A DNA stretch of 58,257 nt from an uncultured Treponema sp. (GTDB lineage: Bacteria; Spirochaetota; Spirochaetia; Treponematales; Treponemataceae), in the NCBI GenBank assembly GCA_947167745.1, contig CAMVJE010000009.1, forward strand, positions 1 to 58,257, in the 5' to 3' direction. A program made the position numbers and the translations under genes. The first letter of the stretch is position 1. Each line of letters starts with the position of its first letter. Shown piece by piece: positions 7,405 to 19,100 of the stretch. The notes under the pieces were generated by a model. The model saw only the letters and a program-made list of their open reading frames with translations. It ran no database searches and was not told the origin of the DNA.

Positions 7405-9852
7405 TTACACTTCCAGACCTATTTCTTTTGCGGCGATGATTGCCTCGCTCTTTGTTTTTGCTCCCAGCTTTTTGTAATTTTGCTTGATGTGGTAGCGCAC
7501 ATTTTCAAAGCTGATTCCCGTAATTTCGGAAATTTTTGTGGCTGAAAGCCCTTCCATCTGCAGATGAAGGATTGTGAGGGCGTTTTCGGAGAATTCGATG
7601 TGATTTTTGACATTTTGTGTGCAGTATTCGGGATAAATGCGACTCATCCTTTCGGCAAGGCGGGAAACATGATTGAGCCATTTCTGTTCTTCTGTCTGCG
7701 GAGGCGCGGTAAAAGTCCTTCCTTCTCTTTTTGCTTTTTCTCTGGCGGCTTTTTCTTTCTGCTCGTAGTCCTTTTGCAGTTCAGCTAGCAGGGGGTGAAT
7801 GGCACTTCCCTCCTGACTTATGATTCTTGAAAACGAGAAGTACCGAGTCTTTTCCAGGGCTGATTTTATTTCTTTCTGCCATTTTTTATCATTTTGCTTA
7901 AAAAGTACGATTGCCCGCAAAAGCTGACATTCCATGTCGAGATATGTTCTTTCGTAGACCTTTGCATACCAGCTCATTTTTTCAATCAGAGAAAAGGCTT
8001 CGATAAACTTGCCCATGCTGATATAACAGCGGATTTTTGTAAGGTACTGATAACGGAAGAGTGCGATAAGTTCTGTTTTTTCATCGGGAGCATATTTTTC
8101 AAGCCAGACCTGTATGGCATTTTTGTTGGCAGAAAGTAAATCCATGCGGCAGCGAAGGGCGCGCAAATTCGGGTAGAGTTTGAAGGCTTTTTGTTCGGCA
8201 CAGGCTCTTTCAAAAGAAGTGTACTGAAGTTCTGCGGTTTCTGTCTGCCCGCTTGAAAGATAAAAGCGAATCAGAAGCCCGGCTGCGACAAATTCCATTT
8301 CGATATTGCCTTCAAGTTCGGCTTCAAGCTGGCCTTTACTCAAAAAAGAAAGCATTTCAGGATCATTTTCATTTTTTTCGTAAAAACTTTCGGCCAGGGC
8401 AAGATTTACCAGACATTTTCCATTGTGTCCCAAAATTTTGGACAGAAGGGAACCGTATTTTCTTGCGATAGCCCGGTCTTTCAGCGACCAGTTGCAGAAA
8501 TCTTTTCCGCCGTTCATTATGGAAGGAAGATTACTTGTGACGCTGAATTCCGGGAGTTCGAGTCCTTTTGTACTGATGAGGGTTCCCATACTTTTCATGA
8601 TTTTTAATACACTGCCACTTCCCCGGTGAGGGAGGGCTATGTCGAGATAGGCAATTCTGCGACGGGCTTCGTTTTTTTCGGCACCTTTAAGGCTGGACTC
8701 GCATTCCTTGATTTTGTTGTACCATTTTTCGCTTTCTTCGATTTTGAAACACATTGAACAGGTCATGCTCATGCCGCTCATCAAAATGACTGAATTTTCG
8801 ATTTCTTTGTCGCTGAGAGTGAAATAGTATTTTGTAAGACCGGCATAATGACCGTTGCTGGGGTTTTGTGCCGAATTTTTCATCAGAATGTTTTTTACGC
8901 CTTCAATGTCTCCGTTTTCTGAATAAAGGGAAATGGCTTTTTCAAGTTCATCTTCTTTTTCGTAATATAGGGCTACCCTCTGTCGTAATACGGCCACTTC
9001 CTCGTTGCTCAAAAGCTTATTTGCCTGATTGCGCCAGCCTGCAAGGGGAATTGGCCGGATTTTGTAGGAATCTCCCTCCTTGATGAGAAAATTCCCGATA
9101 TTGCGGGCTTGATTTATAATTTTGCGGGCATTGGAATCCTGAGTTATGGCGATTGCAAGTTCTTCGTTAAAGGAATCAACCACCGATATCTTTATGAAAA
9201 AATTTCGTAAATTCTCGCTCCAGAACTTAGTGACATTGTACTGCATGAACTGAGAGAAAATTTCTGAGAGGCGGGAAATGAGTGTGCTGGTATCAGGATT
9301 TTCGTGCAGTGTTCTGGCTGCAAGGCGCATGGCATAGGGGTTACCGTCGATAAAATTCTGCAGGTTACGGATTACGGGTAGCGACAGGTGAATCCCTTCA
9401 GAAATAAAAAAATCGTTTAGCTGGGCATCGTCTAGGGCAAGTTCTTTTTCGCCGATTGAAATGATTTCGTGTTTGGTGCAGAAGGGAATGAGCCAGTCGA
9501 GCATTTCTGAGCGGGAAATAAAAATCGGCCATACATCCTTGCGAGAAGCAATCCATATAACTTTAGTCCGGTTTTCTTCATCAGAATAAAATTGGGTGTC
9601 ATCAAAAACAACGGGTAGGGGGATTTTGCGCTTGAGGTCAATGTGTTTTTCAAAGTCAGCGAGTTTATCGGAATCCGGGGATTGCGTAGTATAATAGAAG
9701 AAAGTCTTTCCATGGAGAAAACGCTGAATCAGTTCGGTTTTTCCGTAACTGGACATACCCGTTATGTAGACTGGGGTAGAATTCAGCATGGCTTTAGAAA
9801 GTTTTTCCCAGGCAGCTTTTGGCTGAATGTAAGAATTTTCACTTTGACTCAT
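7405..9852 (-). CDS. STAND-type ATPase, LuxR-family transcriptional regulator (MalT-like)
   Basis: An 815-residue protein with a P-loop near the N-terminus (GMSSYGKTE, residues 32-40), a Walker B-like VVFDD shortly after, a helical tetratricopeptide-like middle, and a C-terminal LuxR helix-turn-helix (about 750-815: LSATKISEITGISFENVRYHIK). This is the MalT-type architecture, where an inducer and ATP drive oligomerisation and promoter binding. It is divergent from the cyclase operon at 9958 with about 100 bases between, so it is a good candidate regulator of that operon. The ligand is unknown. Confidence 0.85.
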   Translation of the reverse strand: MSQSENSYIQPKAAWEKLSKAMLNSTPVYITGMSSYGKTELIQRFLHGKTFFYYTTQSPDSDKLADFEKHIDLKRKIPLPVVFDDTQFYSDEENRTKVIWIASRKDVWPIFISRSEMLDWLIPFCTKHEIISIGEKELALDDAQLNDFFISEGIHLSLPVIRNLQNFIDGNPYAMRLAARTLHENPDTSTLISRLSEIFSQFMQYNVTKFWSENLRNFFIKISVVDSFNEELAIAITQDSNARKIINQARNIGNFLIKEGDSYKIRPIPLAGWRNQANKLLSNEEVAVLRQRVALYYEKEDELEKAISLYSENGDIEGVKNILMKNSAQNPSNGHYAGLTKYYFTLSDKEIENSVILMSGMSMTCSMCFKIEESEKWYNKIKECESSLKGAEKNEARRRIAYLDIALPHRGSGSVLKIMKSMGTLISTKGLELPEFSVTSNLPSIMNGGKDFCNWSLKDRAIARKYGSLLSKILGHNGKCLVNLALAESFYEKNENDPEMLSFLSKGQLEAELEGNIEMEFVAAGLLIRFYLSSGQTETAELQYTSFERACAEQKAFKLYPNLRALRCRMDLLSANKNAIQVWLEKYAPDEKTELIALFRYQYLTKIRCYISMGKFIEAFSLIEKMSWYAKVYERTYLDMECQLLRAIVLFKQNDKKWQKEIKSALEKTRYFSFSRIISQEGSAIHPLLAELQKDYEQKEKAAREKAKREGRTFTAPPQTEEQKWLNHVSRLAERMSRIYPEYCTQNVKNHIEFSENALTILHLQMEGLSATKISEITGISFENVRYHIKQNYKKLGAKTKSEAIIAAKEIGLEV

Positions 9853-9957
9853 ATTATTATTATAAGAGAATTTTAAGTGATTTTCTAGTTAAAACTACCC
9901 AAAATGGGGAGTGGATTTTTTTTTTTAACGGGTTATAATTATAGAGTTGCGAAAACT

Positions 9958-12111
9958 ATGAAAAAAAGTGAAGTGAATAAAGTACGGCAATTCCCTTTGG
10001 GAGTTAAGCTTGCCATCATCATCGGGTGTATCGTGCTAATCTCGCTTGGTACGGTTACATTCCTCAACAGTTATTTTGTCTCAAGAGATGTTCGTGTTAC
10101 TGCCGAAGAAAACAATCTTACGATAAACACGCGATCCGCTTCCACTGTGCAGGGTGAACTTAACTCTGTACGGTCAAATGTACTCCAGCTTTTGGATTTA
10201 ATCAATGCGGCGAGCGGTGGCAAAAGTTCTGCCCTTGCAAAACAGGCGGAAGGATTCTTCTTTGAACGTAATCAGAATGTAGCTGAAATAATTGTCCTTA
10301 CCCAATATCAGTTTACAAAAAATCTGGTCATCCATACTCGCTTAAAAAACAACCGTTTCTACACTTCAAACGAAATCGACCTTAATGCTTCGGATTCATT
10401 ACTTTCGCAAATCGACAAACAGCTTTTGCGCTCATGCAAAGGTGAAACTATTGCGCTGAATGCATCTCCTTTCTTCAGAAATGCAATGCTTGCCCTTCTC
10501 CTTCCTTATCGTGAGAGCGGTCTTGAGCAGTGCTGTCTCATTCTTTTCAGCCTAGAAGACATTTCATCCATTTTGGGAACAGGCGCAACAAATGAAACAT
10601 TTATGATTAACGACAGCGATGAGCTTTTGTGCCACCCGGAGAATGACCGCATCCTTTCCGGCCAGAGCATGAAAAATCATCCCCTCGTCAGACTGATGCG
10701 GGATGCAAACCAGAATAACGAAGAAAGCCGTCAGGTTATGTTCGATTATGTAAACGAAAATGGAAAGCCTGCAAAGTTTATCGGAGCCTATCAGAAACTC
10801 GGCATCGCAGATATCAGCATTTTTACATCGGTTGCACTGAGCACAGTTCTTGAAGGTGTCCGCACCACAAGGCAGAATAACATCTACCTCATGGCAATCG
10901 TCTTTTTCATTTCGATTGTCTTCATTCTTACATTCAGTCGCTTTGCAATTTCACGGCACTTGCGTCGCCTTACTGCTGCTGCCGAAGAAATCCAGAAAGG
11001 TAACTTCAACACTGCTATTATTTCTACGCTTAACACCCGCCGCCGGGACGAAATCGGTATCCTTAACAAGTCTACTCAGGACGAACAGGAATTCCTTAAC
11101 ACATTTGCACGATTTACAAACCGGGGAGTTGCAAAGGCCATCGCCCGAAAGGAAATCGACTTTGAGCCTCACTTGAAGGATGTTACGATTTTCTTCTCAG
11201 ATATCCGAGGTTTTACGGCAATTTCTGACGGATTTAAAAACCGCTTCGGTGAGGAAAGCCCGCGGGAAATCATCGGCTTCTTGAATGACTACATGAGCCG
11301 CATGGTCAACTGTGTTACAATTTCCGGCGGTACAATCGATAAATTCGAGGGAGACGCAATCATGGCTGTATGGGGAATCTTGCGGGATGACAGCCTTGAT
11401 TTTGAAAATCTTCCTGACAGCGATCCCAAAAAGAAGGAACTTGAAAAGGTTCATGCCCAGCATGTTATGTCGGATGCAGTGAGTGCAATCCGCGGAACAA
11501 TTGCAATGCGCTATGCCCTCATGCAGTACAACAAGGATGCAGAAGCCTTTACAAAGGCCCACGAACACGAGGCAAAGGCAAAATACAAGCCCCACATCAG
11601 AATTGGTTGCGGTATCAATACAGGTCGTGCTACCTGCGGTATCATGGGTAGCGAAGACAAAATGGAATACACTGCCATCGGCGACAGCGTAAACTTTGCA
11701 AGCCGAACCGAAAGCTCAAACAAGCCTTGTGGCACAGATATCCTTATCACTCAGGACACTTACAATCTCTTGAAAAAGGATTTTATCCGCTGCGAGGAAA
11801 ACAACTTTACACTCTCAAAAGAGAACGAAGTTAATGAACTTGTCGTTGAGCAGATTCCTGTAGAATTTGAAGTAAAAGGAAAGGGCGCTCAGCACTTCTA
11901 CGGCGTAGTCAATATGCCGCAGTTTGACATCGAAGCCTTTTTCAAAACAGCAGATAAAAACTTTAAACTTGATGAAGATTGTGCCCGAGCCGTCGGCAAG
12001 CACGGTCCAAAAACTCTGAACGAAATGCGAAATCTCCTGGGTATCCCAATCCCAGAATTTGAATCGGTGAACTTGAATGAAGAAGAGAATAAAATTCAGG
12101 TTAAGAAATGA
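9958..12111 (+). CDS. Membrane-bound class III adenylate/guanylate cyclase with HAMP domain
   Basis: A protein of about 717 residues: TM1 (~17-39), an extracytoplasmic sensor domain to ~290, TM2 (~298-320), HAMP linker, then a class III cyclase domain. Metal-binding aspartates are visible in FFSDIRGFT and KFEGDAIMAVWG, and the GDSVNFASR motif is intact, so it should be active. An upstream in-frame ATG at 9904 was rejected because TATAAT at 9934-9939 would place the mRNA start after it and because the first hydrophobic segment follows 9958. It overlaps the FecR gene by 35 bases. The order cyclase, FecR, membrane protein recalls the T. pallidum TP0485 neighbourhood (from memory). Confidence 0.9.
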   Translation: MKKSEVNKVRQFPLGVKLAIIIGCIVLISLGTVTFLNSYFVSRDVRVTAEENNLTINTRSASTVQGELNSVRSNVLQLLDLINAASGGKSSALAKQAEGFFFERNQNVAEIIVLTQYQFTKNLVIHTRLKNNRFYTSNEIDLNASDSLLSQIDKQLLRSCKGETIALNASPFFRNAMLALLLPYRESGLEQCCLILFSLEDISSILGTGATNETFMINDSDELLCHPENDRILSGQSMKNHPLVRLMRDANQNNEESRQVMFDYVNENGKPAKFIGAYQKLGIADISIFTSVALSTVLEGVRTTRQNNIYLMAIVFFISIVFILTFSRFAISRHLRRLTAAAEEIQKGNFNTAIISTLNTRRRDEIGILNKSTQDEQEFLNTFARFTNRGVAKAIARKEIDFEPHLKDVTIFFSDIRGFTAISDGFKNRFGEESPREIIGFLNDYMSRMVNCVTISGGTIDKFEGDAIMAVWGILRDDSLDFENLPDSDPKKKELEKVHAQHVMSDAVSAIRGTIAMRYALMQYNKDAEAFTKAHEHEAKAKYKPHIRIGCGINTGRATCGIMGSEDKMEYTAIGDSVNFASRTESSNKPCGTDILITQDTYNLLKKDFIRCEENNFTLSKENEVNELVVEQIPVEFEVKGKGAQHFYGVVNMPQFDIEAFFKTADKNFKLDEDCARAVGKHGPKTLNEMRNLLGIPIPEFESVNLNEEENKIQVKK

Positions 12112-14857
12112 TTTAGCCATTCCGTTCAGGATATCAGTTATTATTTGTCTCTTGTGTGCGTCTTTCAGCTATTATCTTTTCCATACGAATTTTTTTCGTG
12201 CGCTTTCAAAGCTGGGGGAAGAGCCTATTGCAACCATCACTTTTAAATACAAAACGGCCGAGCGAAAATTTCTTGAGCGGGTTGTATGGGACAGGTTACG
12301 GCAAAATTCTCCGGTATACAACGGCGACATGATTCACACGGCAGATTTGTCTGAGGCGACGGTCTGGTTCACTGACGGCACAACACTTGATTTGGCCGAA
12401 AATACAATGGCTCAGGTTTTTCTGCACGGCGACGGTACTCTCGGTGCAGATTTGGAGCAGGGTAGCGCAAGTGTAGATTCTTCTGCAGATGGCAAAGGTC
12501 TTTTACTCACCAGCGAGAAGGTTCAGGTTTCAGTAAAGGCTGGTTCATCGCTTTCAGCCGAAAAAAAAGACGACAATAGCGTGGCATTTTCACTTCAAAG
12601 AGGAAATGCAGAACTGGCTTCCGGGGAATCTGTCAGAGCGGGTGAATCTATCCTTGTCAGCGATGAAGGTCAGACCTCCGAGGCAGCATTTACAATGCTT
12701 TCACCTGTCAGAAATCAAAAATTTCTCTATTACACAGAGGATTTATACACAGTTAATTTTGCATGGAAGGGAAGTCTGCCCAAGAGCGATTTAGCCCTTC
12801 AAATTGCAAAAGACAAAGAATTTAACACGATTATTCAAAACATAAACGCATCAGGCATAAATGAAATTTCAGTATCGCTTCCGAAAGGAATCTATTACTG
12901 GCGAGTTTCAGACATCGGGGGAGAGATGTCACAGGGTAGGGGAAATCAATTCTCTTCGGGAAAATTTCAAATAATTCAGTCATTAAAACCTGAGCTTGTT
13001 GTTCCCGTCGAGAATTTTTCCTATACCTATCGCAAGCAGTCACCGTCAGTCCGCTTTATATGGAGGGAGAGTGAAGCGGCTACGGCGTACAGCTTTGCGG
13101 TTTCTAAAAGTCCAGACATGAAGAATCCTATCATTGAGCAACGTTCTTCAAGTTCTTCTATTATAATATCGACTTTGCCTCAAGGCATTTATTATTATCA
13201 GATTACGCCATTTTATATTATCAATCGTGTGGGGCTGGCAAATCCTTCAAAAATTGGCTCATTTAGAATTGAGCGCCAGGGTGAGCTTACCGCGCCTGTT
13301 CTTGTAAGTCCTATAAATGCTGCTTTTGTTGATAAAACAAAACACAACGAAAATCTTTCATGGCGTATGGACGAAGAGTCTGTCACATACAGAATTCTTG
13401 TTTCAAGAAATCAGAATCTTTCAAATCCGATTATTTCACGGGAGACAGGCGAAAACTATATTCCTCTTTCATCTTCCGATCTTAAGAATCTTCGTGACGG
13501 CGAATATTTCTGGGCAGTAACTCAAATCGACAGCGAGGGAAATGTTTCGCCCCGTTCAGAAATCCGCTCATTCTATGCTGTCACCGGTGAAATCGAGCAA
13601 AGGACAATCTTTCCGCCAGAAGGATACTCAATTTGGAAGCCGCTTTTGAGCGATACCCGCTTTACATGGAAAACAAATCTTGAACTTATGCAGTATATTC
13701 AGCTTGCCACTGACAAAGAATTTAAAAATATAGTCTTTGATTCAGAAACTGCTGGCAATTCTTTTTCTGGAGCGAATCTTGATTACGGTGAATATTACTG
13801 GAGAGTCACCACAAAGGACGAAAATTTCTCAAGGGCGACTCCGCCAAAACATCTTACTGTAGTGGGCGAAATCCCTGCACCAAAAATTCTTGAGCCGTCC
13901 GTTTCTAAAAAGGCAGTTGCCCGGCCAACAGAACCCTGCAAATTCGTCTGGAACGATCCAGAAAATGCAGGTTATTACAGAATTAAAATCTATCGCGGTG
14001 AAAGTGAAAAACCTGTTTACGATGAAAATTTCATTACGGGCAGCGAAGTCTTTGTTGATGTAGAAAAATTTGAGGAAGGCCGCTATCGCTGGGAAATTCA
14101 GTCTTATCTGTATGAAACAGAAACTTCTTCACGAAGAAGCAGTATGCTTTCAGAGTCAGAATTCCAGCTGAGAAAAATCCGCCCGGTCACCCTTTCGTCG
14201 CCCAAAAACGGCACAAAAATCGGCGGCTGGGAAGCAATTGAAAATCCTCCGGTCTTGCGGTGGGCCTCCAGAGAAAATTATTCAAAGGCTCAGCTGGTCC
14301 TTAGCAAAAAGAGCGGAATTGAAGCCAGCGAAAAGGTCTTTAATCAGACTTCTTACAGCCAGAAGCTCCCCCCGCTTAGTTCGGGAACTTACGAATGGAC
14401 GGTTAATGCACTCACTTACGATGAGCTTGATATTTCTGCAACTCAAAAATACTCATTCACGGTAGAAGAAATTCCGCCATTCCCGGCTCCAGAAAATGCA
14501 CGCACGGCAACTACTTCTGTCTTTAATGCAGCCTATTTGAGGCAGAGCCCCTACATTGTCTTTGAGTGGAAGACGGTTCCTCGCGCCCAGGGTTATATTC
14601 TTGAAATTCTCAGGAAAAAGACCGTCATGCACCGAGAGATTATCTCTGACGCAAATGCAACATCATTTAAATATACAGATTTGTCAAAACTTGCTAAGGG
14701 AGATTTTACATGGACGGTCAAGGCCGTACAGCTGGCAGAGGATAAAAAAGAAATTCTTATTGACGGAATCCCTGCAAGAAATACTTTTACGATTGACTAT
14801 ACAATAAACGCAGGTGGCGGTAAACGACAGAAGAAGGGGGAACTTTATGCGCAGTAA
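12077..14857 (+). CDS. FecR-domain surface/periplasmic protein with fibronectin-like repeats
   Basis: A 926-residue protein with one N-terminal TM/signal anchor (~18-36) and a FecR domain (~60-170: NSPVYNGDMIHTADLSEATVWFTDGTTLDL). Several beta-sandwich repeats follow, each with the pattern F-x-W-x10-20-Y-x-(F/I)-x-(V/I)-(S/A), consistent with fibronectin type III-like modules up to ~900. FecR domains occur in signalling or peptidoglycan/surface-linked proteins. The upstream cyclase suggests a second-messenger-linked surface role. The start overlaps the end of the cyclase gene. No transmembrane segment is seen at the C-terminus. Confidence 0.8.
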   Translation: MKKRIKFRLRNDLAIPFRISVIICLLCASFSYYLFHTNFFRALSKLGEEPIATITFKYKTAERKFLERVVWDRLRQNSPVYNGDMIHTADLSEATVWFTDGTTLDLAENTMAQVFLHGDGTLGADLEQGSASVDSSADGKGLLLTSEKVQVSVKAGSSLSAEKKDDNSVAFSLQRGNAELASGESVRAGESILVSDEGQTSEAAFTMLSPVRNQKFLYYTEDLYTVNFAWKGSLPKSDLALQIAKDKEFNTIIQNINASGINEISVSLPKGIYYWRVSDIGGEMSQGRGNQFSSGKFQIIQSLKPELVVPVENFSYTYRKQSPSVRFIWRESEAATAYSFAVSKSPDMKNPIIEQRSSSSSIIISTLPQGIYYYQITPFYIINRVGLANPSKIGSFRIERQGELTAPVLVSPINAAFVDKTKHNENLSWRMDEESVTYRILVSRNQNLSNPIISRETGENYIPLSSSDLKNLRDGEYFWAVTQIDSEGNVSPRSEIRSFYAVTGEIEQRTIFPPEGYSIWKPLLSDTRFTWKTNLELMQYIQLATDKEFKNIVFDSETAGNSFSGANLDYGEYYWRVTTKDENFSRATPPKHLTVVGEIPAPKILEPSVSKKAVARPTEPCKFVWNDPENAGYYRIKIYRGESEKPVYDENFITGSEVFVDVEKFEEGRYRWEIQSYLYETETSSRRSSMLSESEFQLRKIRPVTLSSPKNGTKIGGWEAIENPPVLRWASRENYSKAQLVLSKKSGIEASEKVFNQTSYSQKLPPLSSGTYEWTVNALTYDELDISATQKYSFTVEEIPPFPAPENARTATTSVFNAAYLRQSPYIVFEWKTVPRAQGYILEILRKKTVMHREIISDANATSFKYTDLSKLAKGDFTWTVKAVQLAEDKKEILIDGIPARNTFTIDYTINAGGGKRQKKGELYAQ

Positions 14858-16133
14858 GTTCTTTCTTTTGATGATTCTGTCACTTGCATTTTGTTTTGAA
14901 TTTTCTGCCCAGGCTCAGAAACAGGGGCTGGGTGATAATTTACACATGGCCGAAAGTGATTCTGCTGCTTCTCTTTCTGACACGCAGAATGAAAACGCCG
15001 CGGCAAACGAAATTCGTCAGCCTTTTTCATGGGTGAGTGCTGGTGATGTTTCAAAGTATGAAATCATAATTGAACGCTTGAATGATGACGGCAGCTCAAA
15101 GCCTGTTTATTTCCATGCCACAACGGAAGAAGAAACACAGGCCTGCCTGATTCACATTGACCCGGTTCTTCCTCCAGGTCACTACCGCTCAGAAATCAAA
15201 GTCTTCAATATTCTTGGTTTAATCGAAGATGACATGACCAGCATGGATGAATTTGTCGTTCGCCAGGCCTATCGCCCTGAAATCAAAAGCGTTAGCTATC
15301 CGCTTTATATGCGAAGTACTGTTTATCTCGACGATTTGGATAATGACGGAATCATCAAAATTGAGGGACGGAATCTTTTTGAACCGGCCAAAACAGGCAA
15401 CGAGCTCACACTTACTGATTACTATTTGAAAGACGGCCGCCGCAAAGTCAGGGCAGATGAAGTGCTTGAGCACGCAGAAAACAACAAAAGCATTACCTTC
15501 CGATTTGATATGCGCAAACTTGATGTCGGAAACTATCACTTTTTCGCTCAGGATGCTTCGGGACTTCACTCTGATGAAAATTCAGACTCAGAATTTACCG
15601 TTAAATTCAAAAAATGGATGGACCTTGATGTTTCGGGGGGATATACCTGTCCGATTGTTCTGCACGACGACACTTTCCCGACTTATCTTTCAAGGGTTCT
15701 CCCGATGAGCGCTCAGGCAAAAGTTGTCTTCATGCCCTTTAAACACAGCTGGGGCTATATCGGAATCGGTTTGCGGGGAAACTACAGCCGTCTCTATAAA
15801 CAGGAAGACGGTTACAACATAGACGGCAACCTTGGAATGGCTCATGCCCTTTTAGTCTATCAGCTCCCGGCATTCCGCAGACGAGTTATTTTTGAGTTTC
15901 ACGGCGGAGCGGGTCTTGCTTATTTTAACAATATTATCTTCCACTTCCCGAATGATATTAATTCAACACCTTTGAACACACTTTCTCTTTCTTTTGACGC
16001 GGGACTCAGCACTCAAATCTACATAAATAAACGAATATATTCAGAAATAGGCCTAGACTATGTCTTTACGATGAATAACGACATGATGTTGGGAACCCTG
16101 CTTCCGTCTTTAGGCATAGGATGGCAGTTCTAG
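14847..16133 (+). CDS. Outer membrane beta-barrel-like protein
   Basis: A protein of about 428 residues starting at ATG 14847, chosen because an AAGGGGG ribosome site precedes it and because MRSKFFLLMILSLAFCFEF is a signal peptide ending at AQAQ. It overlaps the FecR gene by 11 bases. Residues ~40-250 form a beta-rich extracellular/periplasmic part. From ~270 alternating hydrophobic/aromatic strands (WGYIGIGLRGNYSRL, IYSEIGLDYVFTM) end in a C-terminal aromatic residue (GIGWQF), the usual signal of a barrel recognised by BAM. No named family was recognised beyond spirochete outer-membrane beta-barrel proteins. Confidence 0.7.
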   Translation: MRSKFFLLMILSLAFCFEFSAQAQKQGLGDNLHMAESDSAASLSDTQNENAAANEIRQPFSWVSAGDVSKYEIIIERLNDDGSSKPVYFHATTEEETQACLIHIDPVLPPGHYRSEIKVFNILGLIEDDMTSMDEFVVRQAYRPEIKSVSYPLYMRSTVYLDDLDNDGIIKIEGRNLFEPAKTGNELTLTDYYLKDGRRKVRADEVLEHAENNKSITFRFDMRKLDVGNYHFFAQDASGLHSDENSDSEFTVKFKKWMDLDVSGGYTCPIVLHDDTFPTYLSRVLPMSAQAKVVFMPFKHSWGYIGIGLRGNYSRLYKQEDGYNIDGNLGMAHALLVYQLPAFRRRVIFEFHGGAGLAYFNNIIFHFPNDINSTPLNTLSLSFDAGLSTQIYINKRIYSEIGLDYVFTMNNDMMLGTLLPSLGIGWQF

Positions 16134-16143
16134 GAGGTAAAAG

Positions 16144-19100
16144 ATGAAAAGCAGATTAAATCTCTTTACAGGCATAATCTTTCTTTTTTCTGCACTTTTT
16201 TTTGTTTCCTGTGATTTTGGAACACTTCTGGAGCCTTCATTTAATGACCCCGTAAACAACTTTTTCAAGGAATATACCGAAAATTCCGCCATCGAAAGAG
16301 TGGCCCTTCCTTCTGGAACGGAAAACCCGAGCGGAATCCTTTGTATTCCATCTTCCAGGGATGGAATTATCTCCTTCTACATGCGAAATCCTCAAAAATA
16401 TACTTTGACTTTTGATTTCAATTTTGCTGAAACTTCCGTTAAGTCTGAATCAAGTAATGGCTATACTTTCATTCAGAATTCTGACAAAAATGGCGGAACA
16501 CTCACATTTAACAGCAGCTTTCTTAATTTAGTGGATGCTGGCAACATAGGTGGAAAAAACATTTCTGGTTCCATTACCCTTACAGAACCGAAGAGTGGCC
16601 GCCAGTTTGCGAGTTTTCCTATTACCCTTCATGCCAACACCGCTCCTCCTTCCGTTCTGGGGGCGGCTTTTCAGCGTTCAAGTGAAGGTGATGACGCAAA
16701 ATACATAGTCTGCTTTTTTATGCCCAATTTTAACGACAGCAGCATGGCTCTTCATACACAAGATACCCATGTAATTTATGTAAACGGCGAAAAAAAATAC
16801 ACAAAGCAAGGCTTGATTTATAAGAGTGCTACTAAAGATGAAACCGGCTGGAATATTTCTGACCAGGACACGACTTTTTCTGACACCGAACCAACAGTGT
16901 ACCCGCTTACAGACGATTCTTCGGCATTTAAATTTGAATCTTCAAAATGCCCCCAAGGTTACAAAACGCTTTATTATAAAACGGACTGGCCAATTACCAC
17001 GGACACCAAGACAGCTGTTTTTACAATCGAAGATGATGACGGACTTTCAAACTCATTCGTAATCTCAAACAAGGCAAGCCAGCTTAATTCGCCGAAATTC
17101 AGCGTATCAGCCGGTACTGCTTATCCTGCAGATGAAGAAACATTCCAATACACGGTGAAGATAAACCATGACGGACTCTGTACTGATGGAAAGTCAAGCG
17201 GAAGCGTCACAATTAATTATACGATTACCGAAACGAACGGCGCGCTTGTATTTATGGGCGGAACTTCATCAACATTAACAGGAAGTTCATATGAAAGCGC
17301 ATCTATAAACCTTCAAAAGGGAACCTATACTATAAGCGCCTCAGCCAGCAAGGATTATTACATTTCGAGCGATAGTAAAAGTGTAAGCGATGTAAAGATA
17401 AAGAAGCCGGCGGTTTATTATGTAAGCGAAAGCGGTGTGAACTCTGAATCGGCATCAGGCTCAAAGGGCGAGCCTTACAGAACGATTCAGTATGCCATTA
17501 ATTCATTCAAAAAAGGTATTGAGGACAGTGATTATGAAAATGATGGTGTCTGTAACATTTATGTAATGACAGATCTTACTGTTCCGGCCGATTTTGGCTG
17601 GGATGCAAACAACAATTCTTTTGCAAATATAACAGGTCTTGATAGCGCAACTGTAAACATCACAGGCTACGGCGGAAGAAGGACAATAGACTTTACTTAT
17701 AACAGCAATCTAAAACGATACGCTATAAATGTTGCCGGGGGAACGGTGACAATTGACGGAATAAATGTTACGAATCTTACTAATAACAGCGCCGAAGCAA
17801 AAGCCCTGAATGTTTCAGGCGGAAATGTTATTTATAAAAATTCTTCCGTACATGACAACAAGGGCAATGTGGGCGCAAGTATATGGATAAGCGGCGGAAG
17901 CCTTGAGCTTCGTAATGTTACCGTTAAAAATGTTGGAAGCGGAAGCAGTACTGGCGGCGCGGGAGCCTTGAATATATCGAGCGGCGCAAGCGCAAACTGC
18001 TATGATTGTGAGTTTACAGATGTTAAAGGCTCTAGTTATGGTGCTGTATATAACGAAGGAACTCTTTTCATGCAGGATTGTTCTATATTGCGTGGTAAAT
18101 CCAGCAGTACGGGCGGTGGCATAACAAATACAGGAACTGCAACCCTCAAAAATGTAAGCATAAAAGACTGTCTTACAGGTTTTACTGCAAGCTGGGCTGT
18201 TAACCAAGGTTCAGGTATTTATAACAATAATACAGGATACCTTGTTCTTGAAAATGTTACCATAAGCGGATGTACTTTTAATGACGAGATAACCCCCGCT
18301 CCATTGGGTGCGGGCATTTACCATAATGGCAGCATGCTAGTACTCAAAGGCAAAAATCAAATTTACGAAAATGTGCTTTCTGACGGAACAAAAAGCAACA
18401 TTTACTCGTGCTCGAATAAACTTTTGTATGTACAAAGTGACATCAGCGGAAGCAAAATAGGCATTAACATGGAGAGTAGCTCCGTTCCTGCAATAAACAA
18501 TCCCGTCAGCTTTACATCTGGTTACCGTACCCATAATACGGCCCTGCCTGGCGACATCTTTATTGCAGAAAACGACTACAGTATTACTTTGAGCAATGGT
18601 GGCGAAGCGGCCTTTGCAGTTTCTGGCGGCGGAATGTACACGGCGCTGGATTACACCGTAAACCTGACCGCTTCTTCTGTCAGCGTTTATCCGGATACCG
18701 AAAAAACTATTTCCATAGCTGTAAGCGGCTCGCGAAAAGAAAGCGGCGGAACGTCGACACAACTTTACTACAAAGATAATAAATTTTACATTGACGAATT
18801 CTATAAAACAAAGGCCGCCGGCGACGACGACAAGGTAACATTTGCCGCCGCCCTGTATAACGGAGCAACAAAAGTCTCTGACTGTACCGTAAACTCTGCT
18901 TCAGAAACTGGTAAAATCGCAGTCACAATACCGGCAGTCGCTTATGAAGAAACTTACACTCTTAGAATAACTTCTACCTTCCTTGGAGTGACAAAGGATA
19001 CGGGCATTAACTATACGGTAAAAAAAGCTGTGTCTATAGCTTCGCTTTCATCAGCTCCGACTTCAGGCGAATACATTTTGAGTACTGAAGAAGAGCTTAA

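Noticed and set aside
9904..9957. Longer N-terminus of the cyclase starting at ATG 9904
   Set aside because: A TATAAT lies downstream of it at 9934-9939 and the extra residues are low-complexity (poly-Phe); ATG 9958 leads directly into the membrane segment.
17815..18207. 130-residue minus-strand ORF within the lipoprotein gene
   Set aside because: Shadow of the repetitive plus-strand coding sequence; Cys/Thr-rich with no domain and no ribosome site.
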